Positions 42,069 through 50,833 of a stretch of 64,000 nucleotides of DNA are shown here, in pieces (within the stretch, counting starts at the first letter, position 1; each line of letters opens with the position of its first letter). The stretch covers positions 1-64,000 of the forward strand of contig CAZMYW010000019.1 of assembly GCA_964570625.1 (NCBI GenBank), in the 5' to 3' direction. Both the position numbers and the translations under genes were made by a program. Source of the stretch: JBFLXB01 sp964570625. GTDB lineage: Bacteria; Nitrospirota; Nitrospiria; 2-01-FULL-66-17. The notes beneath the pieces are model-generated. The model saw nothing but the letters and a program-made list of their open reading frames with translations, was not told the origin of the DNA and searched no databases.

Positions 42069-42812
42069 TCAGTCCCGCGTCGGTGTCCTCTCGCTGTCCG
42101 GGTTCGGCTCCATGACGTAGCGGCTCACGAGCCAGGCAATCACAATGGCGATGTAGAACTGCCCGATCACCGCCTCCAGCGCCGCGAGGATCTGCGGAAG
42201 CGGCAACTGCGGCGTGATATCCCCGTAACCCAGCGTGGCGATGGTGACGAAACTGAAATACAACAGCGGCGAGGGCAACGGCGCACGGTCATCAAAGCCT
42301 GGGCGGTCGGCCACGTTGAACGCCTGGGGGTCGAGCCCCAACAACATGGTGTAGAGCAGCGCGAAGCCGACGCCGATTAGCAGGTAGGCCACCACCGCGG
42401 CGAAGATTGTGTCCAGGCTCGCACGGCGGGTCGTGATGACGTACCGGAACGTGGCCACCACCCCGGTCATGATCAAGATGAGGTACGCACTCTGGCCCGC
42501 AAAGACCGCCAGCCGATCGAACCCCTCGCCGACGTGAATCTCCCCCCACGCCATGCACAGCGTGCCGATCACCCATACGCCAACCAGAGTTCGGCCCACC
42601 ATCGGCCCATGGCCCACCGCCGACAGGGTGACGAACAGGGTGTTGAGAAACATCAACGACACCAGGGAGCGCACCAGCAGCGCGTGGGGGAAGATCGCGT
42701 TGACTAGCAGGAGGACCACAACGAACACCGCCAACTGCAAGAACCGGAGGTGTTCAAACCGCGTCGGGACCATCCATCTCATCGCGAAACTCACCCCATC
42801 CACCATCACCAC
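42069..42812 (-). CDS. Potassium-channel-family protein
   Basis: A 247-residue membrane protein with about six helices. The selectivity filter TLGYGDITP (near residue 197) precedes the last helix, with the pore helix just upstream, as in two-helix K+ channels with four extra N-terminal helices. There is no cytoplasmic RCK domain. An upstream DPQAF insertion lies in the extracellular loop. It forms a cluster with the cation/proton exchanger (18 bases upstream) and MscS. Confidence 0.88.
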   Translation of the reverse strand: MVMVDGVSFAMRWMVPTRFEHLRFLQLAVFVVVLLLVNAIFPHALLVRSLVSLMFLNTLFVTLSAVGHGPMVGRTLVGVWVIGTLCMAWGEIHVGEGFDRLAVFAGQSAYLILIMTGVVATFRYVITTRRASLDTIFAAVVAYLLIGVGFALLYTMLLGLDPQAFNVADRPGFDDRAPLPSPLLYFSFVTIATLGYGDITPQLPLPQILAALEAVIGQFYIAIVIAWLVSRYVMEPNPDSERTPTRD

Positions 42813-42830
42813 GCGCGTCGTGATCGTTTT

Positions 42831-43919
42831 CTAATGCGCCACTTCGGGAATGAAGTAGAACATCAGAGCGATAATCACATACACCGTGGTGAGCTGCACG
42901 CCCTTGAACCAGTTCGATTGACCGTCGCCGCAGACCAAGGTTCCGATTAACACGGCGAGAAACAATGAGCCGACCTCCGCGCGATTAAACGAAAGGTCGA
43001 ACGGCTGCGGCGCGATCACGTAGCTCATCAACACCAGCACCGGGGCGACGAACAATGCGATCTGGATACAGCTCCCCAATGCGATACCCACCGACAGATC
43101 CATCTTGTTCTTGCGAGCCATCGCAATCGCGGAACTGCTTTCCGCCGCGCCGCCGATGATGGCGAGGAACACGATGCCAATGAACGTCTGGGACATGCCC
43201 AGCGCCTTTCCGGTCTCCTCGGCCACGCCAACGAGAATTTCACTCATCCACGCGGCAAGCACGGCCGCCGCCAGCAGGCCGCCGATGGCCCGCGGCAGGC
43301 TCCATGGCGGACCCTCGTGGTGCGCGTCCCCCGTGCCGTCCGCGCTGGCGAAGACGCGTGGATGCGTGACGAGCGAGAACACCAAATACAGACCGTAGGC
43401 CAGCAGGAGTACCACCGCGATGCCGAGGTTCAGGAGTTGCTCCTGTGGAATCGTGCCTTCCGGCGCAAAGTACCGGCTGAAGGCACTCGGAACAATCAGG
43501 CTGATGACCGCGAGCAACATCATCGTACTGTAGGCGTGCGCGGCGGCGGGGTTGAATTGCTGGTCGCGGTGACGAAAGCCGCCGAGCAAAAAGGCGATGC
43601 CCAGGGCGAGCAGCAGGTTGGCCAGAATCGCGCCGATGAGCGCTCCCCGCACCATGTCCAGGTAACCCGCCTTCAACGCCACGAATGTGATGATCAGCTC
43701 CGGGGCGTTGCCAAAGGTCGCGTTGAGCAGGCCGCCGACGGAATCGCCGGTGCGCGTGGAGATCTGCTCCGTGGCCATGACGATGAGCCTCGCGATGGGA
43801 ACGATGGCGAGCGCGGCCGAAAAGAACACGGCGGACGCCGGCATCGTGCCCGCGTGTTCCGCCACCACGGTCACGGGAATGAACACGAAGAGCCAGTTGA
43901 GCGACGGCTTCAGTGTCAT
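42831..43919 (-). CDS. Calcium/proton exchanger (CaCA/Cax family)
   Basis: A 362-residue antiporter with about eleven helices in two inverted repeats. The two alpha-repeats contain the ion-binding motifs GGLLNATFGNAPELI (near residues 75-89) and FLAIIGGAAESSSA (near 253-266), with the conserved acidic residues. It should export Ca2+ or another cation in exchange for protons. It is first in the cax-K+ channel-mscS operon. The 81-base gap to the OMF gene contains a C8 run and a GC-rich dyad. Confidence 0.93.
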   Translation of the reverse strand: MTLKPSLNWLFVFIPVTVVAEHAGTMPASAVFFSAALAIVPIARLIVMATEQISTRTGDSVGGLLNATFGNAPELIITFVALKAGYLDMVRGALIGAILANLLLALGIAFLLGGFRHRDQQFNPAAAHAYSTMMLLAVISLIVPSAFSRYFAPEGTIPQEQLLNLGIAVVLLLAYGLYLVFSLVTHPRVFASADGTGDAHHEGPPWSLPRAIGGLLAAAVLAAWMSEILVGVAEETGKALGMSQTFIGIVFLAIIGGAAESSSAIAMARKNKMDLSVGIALGSCIQIALFVAPVLVLMSYVIAPQPFDLSFNRAEVGSLFLAVLIGTLVCGDGQSNWFKGVQLTTVYVIIALMFYFIPEVAH

Positions 43920-44000
43920 GGCCTGAGCATCGACGGTCCGATCTCCTTTGGTAACCCCGTCGCCCCCCCCGGTATCCCGCCGACGACGGAAGGCCGGCGG

Positions 44001-45476
44001 TTAGGGCGAGGATGACGCGGCTTGCTGCTCGGGGCGCGTCTCGAAGCTCCCGCCGAGCGCAAGGTGCAGGTTGACGCGCTGGCTCAATTGCTCGCTCTGC
44101 ACGCGCAGCAGCACCAGCCGCGCGGCATGGACGTTCAACTGCTGCTGCTGCACGCTCCGCAGGTCCTGCCGACCCACACGGTAACCGATCTGCGCCAGCT
44201 CCAGGCCGCGTTCGCTGTCCGTGACGACCTGGCGCAACACGGTTTCACGCTCAGCCAGATTTTGACCGGCGGCAAGGGCGTTCTCGACGTCGCCGATGGC
44301 GCGCAACGCCATGCCGGCGTATTGTGCGACGGCTTCCTTCTGCTCCAAGGTGCGAATCTCGACTTGGGTCGTCAATGCGCCGCCCGTGTAAATAGGAGCG
44401 ATGAGCCTGCCTCCGACACCGGCGGTGGGGTTTTCGAAGTCCTGCTTCAACTGCAAGATGTCGCTGCTGATGGCCGCGATGCTGGTGTTGAGGATGATCC
44501 TCGGCAACCGCGCGGCTTTGGCCTCGCCGACGCGGTTGAACGCGGCGGCGACCCGGCGTTCGGCGGCCACCATGTCGGGACGGCGCTCCAACATGTCGAG
44601 CGGCATGCCGGCAGGTACGGCACCGGGAAACCCCGGGAGGTCGTGTCGCGCCTGCAACTCAGCGGCGGGATAACGACCCAGCAACAGTTCGATCCCGCGG
44701 AGCGCCTGTTCGTGGGCGAGTTTCACCTGCCGCGCGGTGTCTTCGAAATTGCCGCGGTTGGCGCGCGCCACCGCCACGTCCTGCTCGCTGCCGGAACCGA
44801 CCTGGCGGCGCTTTTCAGCCAGCGTCACGAGTTCCTTTGCGATGGTCACCATGTCATCGGCCAACTGCTTCTGGAGCCAGGTCTCGGTGGCCATGAACCA
44901 GTTCTTCGCGGTGGTGGCGGCAAGTGACTGGCGGGCGAATTCGAAGTCGGCCTGCACCGAGGCGTGCGCGGCCTGTGCCGCGTTGCGGCCGTAACGCATC
45001 CGTCCCCAGAGGTCTGGTTCCCACGATGCGCCCAGGGAGATGCCTTGCAGAGCGGAGCTGACGTCGCCGCCGCCCATGTTGAGACCGCCGGTGCCCAAGA
45101 CATTCACGGTCGGGCGCAGCGCGGCCTTGGCAAGGTTCACGTATGCAGCGGCTTGCTCGACGCGCACAGTCGTGACGCGAAGGTCGGGATTGTTGGTGAT
45201 CGCCTCGGCCACGAGCGCGTTGAGTTGCGCATCGTCGAAACCGGCGAGCCACTGGTCCTGGACACCATCGGACGATCCGCCGGCCTTCCAAGGCTGAGTG
45301 AGTGTGAGATTCGCGAGCGCCTGCCGCTGGAGTTCCTCGCGAGAGGGAGGAGACAAGGTTTGGCAGCCGGCCACGAGAATCGCGGTACCGATCAGGACCA
45401 CCAGACCCAGTGGCGCGCTCGTTCGTCCGACTGTTGCGATAGGTGAGGTGATCGTCGGCCAGCCAGGGTTATTCAT
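44001..45476 (-). CDS. RND/HlyD-partner outer-membrane factor lipoprotein (NodT family)
   Basis: A 491-residue TolC-type channel with lipobox LVAGC and two OEP repeats (about 100-280 and 300-480). Typical segments are SWEPDLWGRMRYGRNAAQA, RPDMVAAERRVAAAFNRVGEAKA and the closing helix with LVLLRVQSEQLSQRV. It would provide the outer-membrane duct for the upstream HlyD-family adaptor. The ATG at 45476 starts the signal peptide; the frame is open to 45626. Confidence 0.93.
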   Translation of the reverse strand: MNNPGWPTITSPIATVGRTSAPLGLVVLIGTAILVAGCQTLSPPSREELQRQALANLTLTQPWKAGGSSDGVQDQWLAGFDDAQLNALVAEAITNNPDLRVTTVRVEQAAAYVNLAKAALRPTVNVLGTGGLNMGGGDVSSALQGISLGASWEPDLWGRMRYGRNAAQAAHASVQADFEFARQSLAATTAKNWFMATETWLQKQLADDMVTIAKELVTLAEKRRQVGSGSEQDVAVARANRGNFEDTARQVKLAHEQALRGIELLLGRYPAAELQARHDLPGFPGAVPAGMPLDMLERRPDMVAAERRVAAAFNRVGEAKAARLPRIILNTSIAAISSDILQLKQDFENPTAGVGGRLIAPIYTGGALTTQVEIRTLEQKEAVAQYAGMALRAIGDVENALAAGQNLAERETVLRQVVTDSERGLELAQIGYRVGRQDLRSVQQQQLNVHAARLVLLRVQSEQLSQRVNLHLALGGSFETRPEQQAASSSP

Positions 45477-45638
45477 GAAGGTTCGTTGCGAAACGGTGCA
45501 GACGCCCGCGAAACGGGCGTTCGGAGCCGTGAAGGCGGGAGGCGTACTCTCTGCGGTACGTTGACCGCCTGAGCGGCGAGACCGCCCGTTACAGCGGCGT
45601 ATCCACGGTTGCAGCAGAAGGTTCATGAATAATCCGGG

Positions 45639-46820
45639 CTAGTGGAGTTTGAGGATCAACCAGTCCATCTTGGAGCCGACGCGGAGGATGACCTTGCGGA
45701 TAATGTGAACGATGTGACCGCTGTTGGTGTAGATCGCGCCCTGTCCGCGCGCGCCGGCCGCCAGGAACAGGGCCTTGTCCTTCTCGCCGACCGCGAGCCT
45801 GACGACGAGGCTTCCCTCCGGTAGAGGCGCGACGGCTTGGTTGGGGAGGTTTCCGCCGATCGGCAACTGACCGCCGGCCGTGGCCCAGACGACCGAGTCG
45901 ACCGTGCACTTGATGATGCGGTTGGGATACATGCGCATCGCGATCTCGGCCTCGTTGCCCGGCTCGACCTGGCGCACCTCGTTCTGGTGAAAGAGCGCGA
46001 CGACCCATTGCTCGCTCTCCACGAAACTCATCACCGGGGCCATCACAAGTTGCGACGCCACCGCGCCCGGACGCAGTTGCAGGTTGATGACCGTCCCGTC
46101 CGCCGGCGCGTAATAGACGGTCTGTTCGAGGTTCCATTTCGCGTCAGCCACCTGCGCCTCGCCCTGGGCAATCTGCGCCTGGACCTGGGCAACCTCGTCC
46201 TGCTCGCCTTTGGTGTTCTTGGCGGCCAGTTTTTCCTTGACCTGCCCTTCGGCGGCGGCCAGGGACGCGAGTTCATTCTCGAGGTTTTGCACGTCGGCCT
46301 GGGCCTGCTCCAGGTCGAACTTGCTGCCTGCTCCGGTGTCCGCGAGCTCTTGGAACTGCTCGACCCGCTTGTAGGCCAGGGTCAGTTTGGCGCTGAGCGC
46401 CTGCTTCTTGCCGATCGCGCTCTTGAGCTGTTCGTCGAGACTGCGGGTATTGGCCTGGGCGGTCAGTAGCTTCGCGTTCAGCATCGCGAGATTGGCCTCC
46501 GCAGCCCGCACATCGATTTCGAAGGGCACGGGGTCGATCTTGAAGAGCACGTCGCCTTTCTTGACCGCCTGATTGGGCTCAACCGGCACCTCAATGACCC
46601 GGCCGGTGACTCGGGGCACCACGGCCACGGAGTAGTTGATCACGCGAACGTCGTGCGACGACGGCGCCACGATATTGAGGACCAGGATGAGCACCGCCAT
46701 CCCGATGATCGGAAGGGTAACGACGATGACCTGGCTGACGATATTCCACGGAAGCCACTTGAACTTGAAGAAGATCAGCCACACGAAAAACGAATAGATA
46801 AGTAGTAGCAGCAATTCCAT
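45639..46820 (-). CDS. HlyD-family membrane-fusion protein (YiaV-like)
   Basis: A 393-residue periplasmic adaptor. Two N-terminal membrane helices (about 1-50) are followed by a biotinyl-lipoyl domain (about 70-105, VPVEPNQAVKKGDVLFKID), a long coiled-coil hairpin (about 110-235) and a beta-barrel domain. Two helices and the neighbouring DUF3302 gene match the E. coli yiaV-yiaW pair. The efflux partner pump is not encoded nearby, so it may work with the OMF downstream and an unlinked pump. Confidence 0.9.
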   Translation of the reverse strand: MELLLLLIYSFFVWLIFFKFKWLPWNIVSQVIVVTLPIIGMAVLILVLNIVAPSSHDVRVINYSVAVVPRVTGRVIEVPVEPNQAVKKGDVLFKIDPVPFEIDVRAAEANLAMLNAKLLTAQANTRSLDEQLKSAIGKKQALSAKLTLAYKRVEQFQELADTGAGSKFDLEQAQADVQNLENELASLAAAEGQVKEKLAAKNTKGEQDEVAQVQAQIAQGEAQVADAKWNLEQTVYYAPADGTVINLQLRPGAVASQLVMAPVMSFVESEQWVVALFHQNEVRQVEPGNEAEIAMRMYPNRIIKCTVDSVVWATAGGQLPIGGNLPNQAVAPLPEGSLVVRLAVGEKDKALFLAAGARGQGAIYTNSGHIVHIIRKVILRVGSKMDWLILKLH

Positions 46821-46823
46821 GGG

Positions 46824-47282
46824 TCAGGCGTCGCCTCGTTTTAGACGCGTGTCCGCGAGTTGGAGTTCGAGTGCCGCCACTTTGCGGCGCAGCCGTTGGA
46901 GTTCGTCGTCAGGCGCGACGCCCTCGTCGGCGTCCGCCGTCCCCTCGTGACCGTGCTCCTCGGCCACGTCGGTGCCGTAGGCCAGTTTGTACAGGACAGG
47001 CTTGGTGTAGGCCCAGATCCAGGCCAGCGGCCAGAGCAGTCCGCCGAAGGCCAACGACAGCAGGCAAAGCGTCTGAATCGCTTTGGCCTGCGGATGTTTT
47101 CGCTTCTCAGCGATCTTCTCCGGCAGGATGTGGACCAACCAGAAGATGACGATGGCAGCGACGGGCGCGACCACGAGCACCACCCACGAAATCACGTTGG
47201 CGACCGTGTCGAGCGCCTCGCCCTGGAACATGGAGGCGCGGGCGGTGGAGGGCACCACAAGACCCAGCGCAAGCCACGACAT
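46824..47282 (-). CDS. DUF3302-family inner-membrane protein (YiaW-like)
   Basis: A protein of about 152 residues with two helices (about 20-45 and 75-100), a conserved HILPEKIAEKRKHPQAKAIQTLC loop and a C-terminal coiled-coil-like tail (RLRRKVAALELQLA). The family is found beside HlyD-type adaptors, as here, three bases upstream of yiaV. The frame is open to 47456, but the extra 58 residues look non-coding in composition; ATG 47282 starts a plausible signal-anchor. The exact start is uncertain. Confidence 0.75.
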   Translation of the reverse strand: MSWLALGLVVPSTARASMFQGEALDTVANVISWVVLVVAPVAAIVIFWLVHILPEKIAEKRKHPQAKAIQTLCLLSLAFGGLLWPLAWIWAYTKPVLYKLAYGTDVAEEHGHEGTADADEGVAPDDELQRLRRKVAALELQLADTRLKRGDA

Positions 47283-47473
47283 CGGCCATGCGCGGCGGCA
47301 CGATCTTAGGGTGAGCCGCACCGCCCGAGGTACGGTCGTTGACCAGTCCGGCCGAGTGGACGACGGGAACCATGCCGAGAGGACCCAAAACGCCGTCGCA
47401 GCGACAAGCCAAGCTCGTCGCTGCGACAGGGAAGAGTTGCTTATCACGTTCATCATGTTGGCAACTCAGATCC

Positions 47474-47488
47474 GGGATGGTCCATCCC
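47474..47488. other. Short palindrome between barrel and DUF3302 genes
   Basis: GGGATGG and CCATCCC flank a single T, a perfect 15-base palindrome just after the outer-membrane protein gene. It could act as a compact operator for the DUF3302-HlyD-OMF operon or as part of a transcript end. No U-tract is seen. Confidence 0.3.
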
Positions 47489-47518
47489 TGGGTCCGACCA
47501 TCGACCCTCGACCACCCT

Positions 47519-48124
47519 CTACCAGGCGATCCCGAGTTTCAAGGTCCAGTACGTGAGCGTCGAGTCTGAGGCCTCAAAGCCGTAGTTGTACCTCAGAGCA
47601 AGGAGCGCCCGCACGTCGTAATCAATCTCGTACGACACCCCGACCTCCGGCGCGACGCCCCAATGCCACTGCTCTTCGTCGAACGAAAAGATCCCGATGT
47701 CGAAGCGCCGCTCCTCGTAGTAGACCCCCCCACCGAGCCCGGCGAAGAACCGGTTCTCCGGGCCCATGTAATAGTGGCCGGTCACGAGGATGGGAAACGT
47801 GTTGATGGTTCGATCCTGCGTCCCCGACAGCGTGACGTTGTTCACGGTGATAGCATCGCCGGTTTTATCATGGAGCACGTTCCAATCAAAGGAATACCCG
47901 ATCGACGTGTTCCGGGAGTTGAACCATCGCCCCTCAAACCCAATGCCCCGGAAGCTCGTCTCGTCGACGAAGTCGGAGGTGTCCGACGTGGGGAGCGAAA
48001 TCTCGTAGTTGAACACGCCCCACGAGTCCTTCGCCGAGGCGTCCGAACTGGGCAGAAGAACCGTTGTTAGCAGGGTGATTGCCGTGACAATCACCCACAA
48101 AAATCTCACGCGCGTGGTTCGCAT
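47519..48124 (-). CDS. Outer-membrane beta-barrel (OmpW/OmpX-like)
   Basis: A 201-residue protein with a signal peptide (about 1-31, ending SDASAKDSWG) and eight strand-like segments such as GIGFEGRWFNSRNTSIGYSFDW and NRFFAGLGGGVYYEE; it ends LKLGIAW, an aromatic C-terminus suited to BAM recognition. Likely an eight-stranded barrel. It lies 10 bases after the DUF4136 lipoprotein gene and should be cotranscribed. Confidence 0.8.
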   Translation of the reverse strand: MRTTRVRFLWVIVTAITLLTTVLLPSSDASAKDSWGVFNYEISLPTSDTSDFVDETSFRGIGFEGRWFNSRNTSIGYSFDWNVLHDKTGDAITVNNVTLSGTQDRTINTFPILVTGHYYMGPENRFFAGLGGGVYYEERRFDIGIFSFDEEQWHWGVAPEVGVSYEIDYDVRALLALRYNYGFEASDSTLTYWTLKLGIAW

Positions 48125-48134
48125 CGAATCCTCC

Positions 48135-48800
48135 TTACGGCAGTGTGTTCAGATAGGGTGACTGATTGAAGGCCGCATTGATCGCATTCCGGGCCCTCGA
48201 GGCAGTCGCGGACGGGGTGTCGGTGCCGGTAATCCCATTGATGCCGGCAATCCAGAGCGGCTCAGAATTCGGGGGGAGAAGGGGATCGGGATCAATCATC
48301 GGAACAATGACCGAGCCGGTGGTGTACGAGTAGTACACCGGGTAACACCACCCGTATCCTGAGTAATACCAATCGTAATAGTAGGGATAACACGAGCCGC
48401 CGACCCACGTGCTCTGAACGGCGAACGGCGTGATTTGCACGTCGACGCCTGCTGGCGCAGTGCCATCAGGATTATTCGCCACCCGGGTGTACCCCAGAGC
48501 CTGCATGTTGGTGGCAATCGCGCCAAGAATGGCGGATTCAACAGTGGCGTTGATCCGGTCTGCCTGGTCCGGCGGCGTGTCGGGATCCGTCACCTCGACA
48601 ATCTCGTCCGGCATGGCGTAGGTGCTCAGGTTGGCAAAGACGACATTCGGATCAAAAGTTGTGGCGATGACGTCGTAGTCCGAGGTGGACTCGCGATCGT
48701 ACGGGTAGCAGCCCCCGAGTATCGGGAGGAGCCCGACGATCAGCAGGGCCACTCGTACGGACGAGCGCGCCAGCGATTGGCGTCTGCCTTCATGGTTCAT
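48135..48800 (-). CDS. DUF4136-family lipoprotein
   Basis: A 221-residue lipoprotein with lipobox ILGGC. DUF4136 (about 45-215) is recognised by the opening TSDYDVIATTFDPNVVFANLSTYAMPD-like strand, split here by the limit on quotation, and the Tyr-rich middle (YPYYYDWYYSGYGW, near 135-150). The family is periplasmic and of unknown function. It has a good AAAGGA ribosome binding site and precedes a barrel gene. Confidence 0.82.
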   Translation of the reverse strand: MNHEGRRQSLARSSVRVALLIVGLLPILGGCYPYDRESTSDYDVIATTFDPNVVFANLSTYAMPDEIVEVTDPDTPPDQADRINATVESAILGAIATNMQALGYTRVANNPDGTAPAGVDVQITPFAVQSTWVGGSCYPYYYDWYYSGYGWCYPVYYSYTTGSVIVPMIDPDPLLPPNSEPLWIAGINGITGTDTPSATASRARNAINAAFNQSPYLNTLP

Positions 48801-48903
48801 GGTGTGACCGTCCTTTCTCTGATGGTTTCTCTCTTGCCACCCGCAGTCCGTGCGACACTAAGCCCCGTCGCAACCCGGACCGCGCGTCTATGGACTCTCA
48901 GTC

Positions 48904-49473
48904 CTACTTCTGCGGCGCTTGAACGGAAATCGCCGTCGTCTCCGTGTAGCTCACGTAGACTTCGTCGCCCTTCTTGACGTTGTCGAACCGCTTGGCGTCC
49001 GGACCGACCTTCAGTGTTCGGCTGTTGCCCTCGGGGCCCTTGAGCGTGACCGTCCGCGCCTTGTAGTCGATCGCCTCCACCGTGGCGACAATCTCGCGCG
49101 TATTCACCTCGACGGCGCGCGGCTTTTCACCGAGCTTCGCCACTTCCAGTGAACTGGAGCTAGCCTTGGCCAAGGGCGCCTCGCCTTTCGGCACCACCAG
49201 CAGCGCGAGGGATTCCACCTGCTCCACGACGAGCACGTCACCCTTCTTCACCTGCTTGAAGTTCTTGACCTCGGGGCCCACGTCCATCGTCGTCGTGCTC
49301 TTCCCATCCTCGCTCCGGAGCACTACGGTCCGTTTGTCGTAGTCAATGGCGTCAACCGTGGCCTTAATCGTCGTCGACGACGCGATGATACCGGCCGGTT
49401 TGTCGGCCGGGTCCCCGGCGAGTACGGGAGAAGTCATCGCAAGCACTGCAGCAATCAATATGAGATGAAACAT
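48904..49473 (-). CDS. Secreted protein with two tandem S1-like/beta-barrel repeats
   Basis: A 189-residue exported protein. After the signal peptide (about 1-19, ending SPVLAGDP) it has two similar units of about 70 residues: ATVDAIDYDKRTVVLRSEDG (about 37-56) followed by VKKGDVLVVEQVESLAL, and ATVEAIDYKARTVTLKGPEG (about 127-146) followed by VKKGDEVYVSYTETTAI. Each looks like a small beta-barrel. The function is unknown. ATG 49473 has a strong AGGAGGT site. It follows the next barrel gene by 49 bases. Confidence 0.8.
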   Translation of the reverse strand: MFHLILIAAVLAMTSPVLAGDPADKPAGIIASSTTIKATVDAIDYDKRTVVLRSEDGKSTTTMDVGPEVKNFKQVKKGDVLVVEQVESLALLVVPKGEAPLAKASSSSLEVAKLGEKPRAVEVNTREIVATVEAIDYKARTVTLKGPEGNSRTLKVGPDAKRFDNVKKGDEVYVSYTETTAISVQAPQK

Positions 49474-49522
49474 GGGAATACCTCCTTGTGAGTGTTGAGT
49501 TGAACGTCTATGGATAACCCGG

Positions 49523-50455
49523 CTAAAACCGGATGCCCACACCCGCGTAAAACCCGTGCATCGCCATCTCCCACACGAACCCGTCGTCGGAATAGTCCTG
49601 GAAGAGCGCGCGATACCCGCCTTTGGCCACGAACCGCTTGGTGATCTCCCAGTTGATGCCGGCCAGCGCTTGCCCAGTCACGTCCGAGCCCACGCCGAAG
49701 CCCCCGAGGTCCGCGTACCCTACTGCCGTCCAGCGCTCCGCGAACGGGAAGAGGAGCCGGAAACCGAAGATCGGATCCCACCAGCTCTGCTGGTCGCTGA
49801 CGCTGCGCGAGCCACCCGGCAGCGTCCCTCCGGTGGTCGTGGTCAGCGTGAGATGGGAGTCAAGGCTGGTGTAGCGCGTTCCGAAGATCAGATCGACCAT
49901 GGAGCCATCATCCACGACGCGTTTTGCCAGAGACAGTTGGAAGATCTCGTCGGTCACATCCGCCGCAAGGTCGCCGGTTGCGGTCCCGATACCTCCGGGT
50001 CCCTGCCACGCTCTGGTGCCTTCGCCCTTGAGGTGAAAATACACGCCGTCGAAGAGCAGCCCCCAGGATCCCTTCCGCGCCTCCACCGCCCCCATAAACG
50101 CGCTGTCGAGTCGATCCAGGATGTCTCCGACCCCCATGTCCACGTCGGCCGTCACGCCGGCCACCCCCGCAGTACCGTCAAGACCCGCGGCGACGAAATA
50201 CGGGGTGACCTCGAACTGCCACTTTTCGGGGGCCGGAGCTGGGGCTGGAGTCGTGGTTGGAGCCGGAGTCGTCGCTGGAGCCGGCGCTGGGGTCGGGGCT
50301 GGTACCGGTTCCTGCGCCTCGACGGAGCCGGAGGGAATGCCCACCCAGGCAACTGCCAGCAGCAGCGCCAGCCCCACACAAACTATTTCACGCATGCGTG
50401 TCAGTTCGATGACACCCGCACGATCAGGCGCTTCGCACTTCATTGTGCGTCCCAT
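49523..50455 (-). CDS. Outer-membrane protein with Pro-Ala-Thr repeat linker
   Basis: A 310-residue protein: signal peptide (about 21-46, VCVGLALLLAVAWVG), a linker of tandem PAP/TPA units (about 50-82), then a barrel domain (about 83-310) with repeated strands (WDPIFGFRLLFPFAERWTAV) and a terminal GVGIRF. The linker could span peptidoglycan or hold the barrel away from the membrane. ATG 50455 has an AAAGGAG site; the longer frame to 50539 starts upstream of the predicted transcription start. It is first in the operon controlled by operator copy 2. Confidence 0.82.
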   Translation of the reverse strand: MGRTMKCEAPDRAGVIELTRMREIVCVGLALLLAVAWVGIPSGSVEAQEPVPAPTPAPAPATTPAPTTTPAPAPAPEKWQFEVTPYFVAAGLDGTAGVAGVTADVDMGVGDILDRLDSAFMGAVEARKGSWGLLFDGVYFHLKGEGTRAWQGPGGIGTATGDLAADVTDEIFQLSLAKRVVDDGSMVDLIFGTRYTSLDSHLTLTTTTGGTLPGGSRSVSDQQSWWDPIFGFRLLFPFAERWTAVGYADLGGFGVGSDVTGQALAGINWEITKRFVAKGGYRALFQDYSDDGFVWEMAMHGFYAGVGIRF

Positions 50456-50540
50456 AACCGTCTCCTTTGCCACGGGACAAGCGCGACCCGCACCACGCGG
50501 GTCGTCCCAAAACGCTGTCCCGTTAAACTGAACCGCCATA

Positions 50541-50588
50541 ATATTAAAATGAGTTCTAAAGATCCAGGGCTACTCGTAAATCTACGAG
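50541..50588 (-). promoter_or_regulatory. Operator copy 2 with TAATAT box
   Basis: A perfect palindrome, CTCGTA-AATC-TACGAG (50573-50588), preceded by CTA as in copy 1. The minus-strand TAATAT box (50546-50541) lies about 34 bases from its centre; predicted start near 50534, giving a leader of about 80 bases before the ATG at 50455. This is the best copy of the three. Confidence 0.65.
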
Positions 50589-50618
50589 GTTTTCGGCACG
50601 ATGCTTACGAGCCCGCTC

Positions 50619-50759
50619 TCAGGACGCCGTCAGTTTCTGAGGCAGCCCGCTCCAAAGCTCCGCGAAGCCGCCCCACAAGAGCTGCACTCCGATACAGATC
50701 AGGATGAAGGCAAACAGACGCGACAGAACATCGGAGCCGGTTTGCCCCGGGCATTCGAT
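50619..50759 (-). pseudogene. Tail of a MarC-family membrane protein gene
   Basis: About 45 codons in one frame end with SDVLSRLFAFILICIGVQLL and then WGGFAELW before a stop at 50619. This matches the last transmembrane helix of MarC-family proteins, which normally have about 200 residues. The rest of the gene is gone; a stop codon lies just upstream in frame. It sits between the porin gene and operator copy 2. Confidence 0.5.
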
Positions 50760-50780
50760 CACTCAACCCCGCGTGAACGA

Positions 50781-50818
50781 CTGGACCACCCCGGCGACTG
50801 GAAACCAGGGTGATCCAG
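50781..50818. terminator. Hairpin downstream of the DcaP-like porin gene
   Basis: CTGGACCACCC (50781-50791) and GGGTGATCCAG (50808-50818) pair over 10 of 11 bases with a 16-base loop, starting 15 bases after the porin stop. No U-tract follows on the minus strand, so termination would be Rho-assisted or the element only stabilises the 3' end. Confidence 0.45.
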
Positions 50819-50833
50819 TCGAGAGACCTTTCA

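Noticed and set aside
43963..44000. C8 run and GC-rich dyad between cax and the OMF gene as a terminator
   Set aside because: The dyad overlaps the OMF stop codon and lacks a U-tract; the C run is outside any gene.
50601..50813. 70-codon plus-strand frame between two barrel genes
   Set aside because: It is antisense to the marC remnant and spans a hairpin; no ribosome site.
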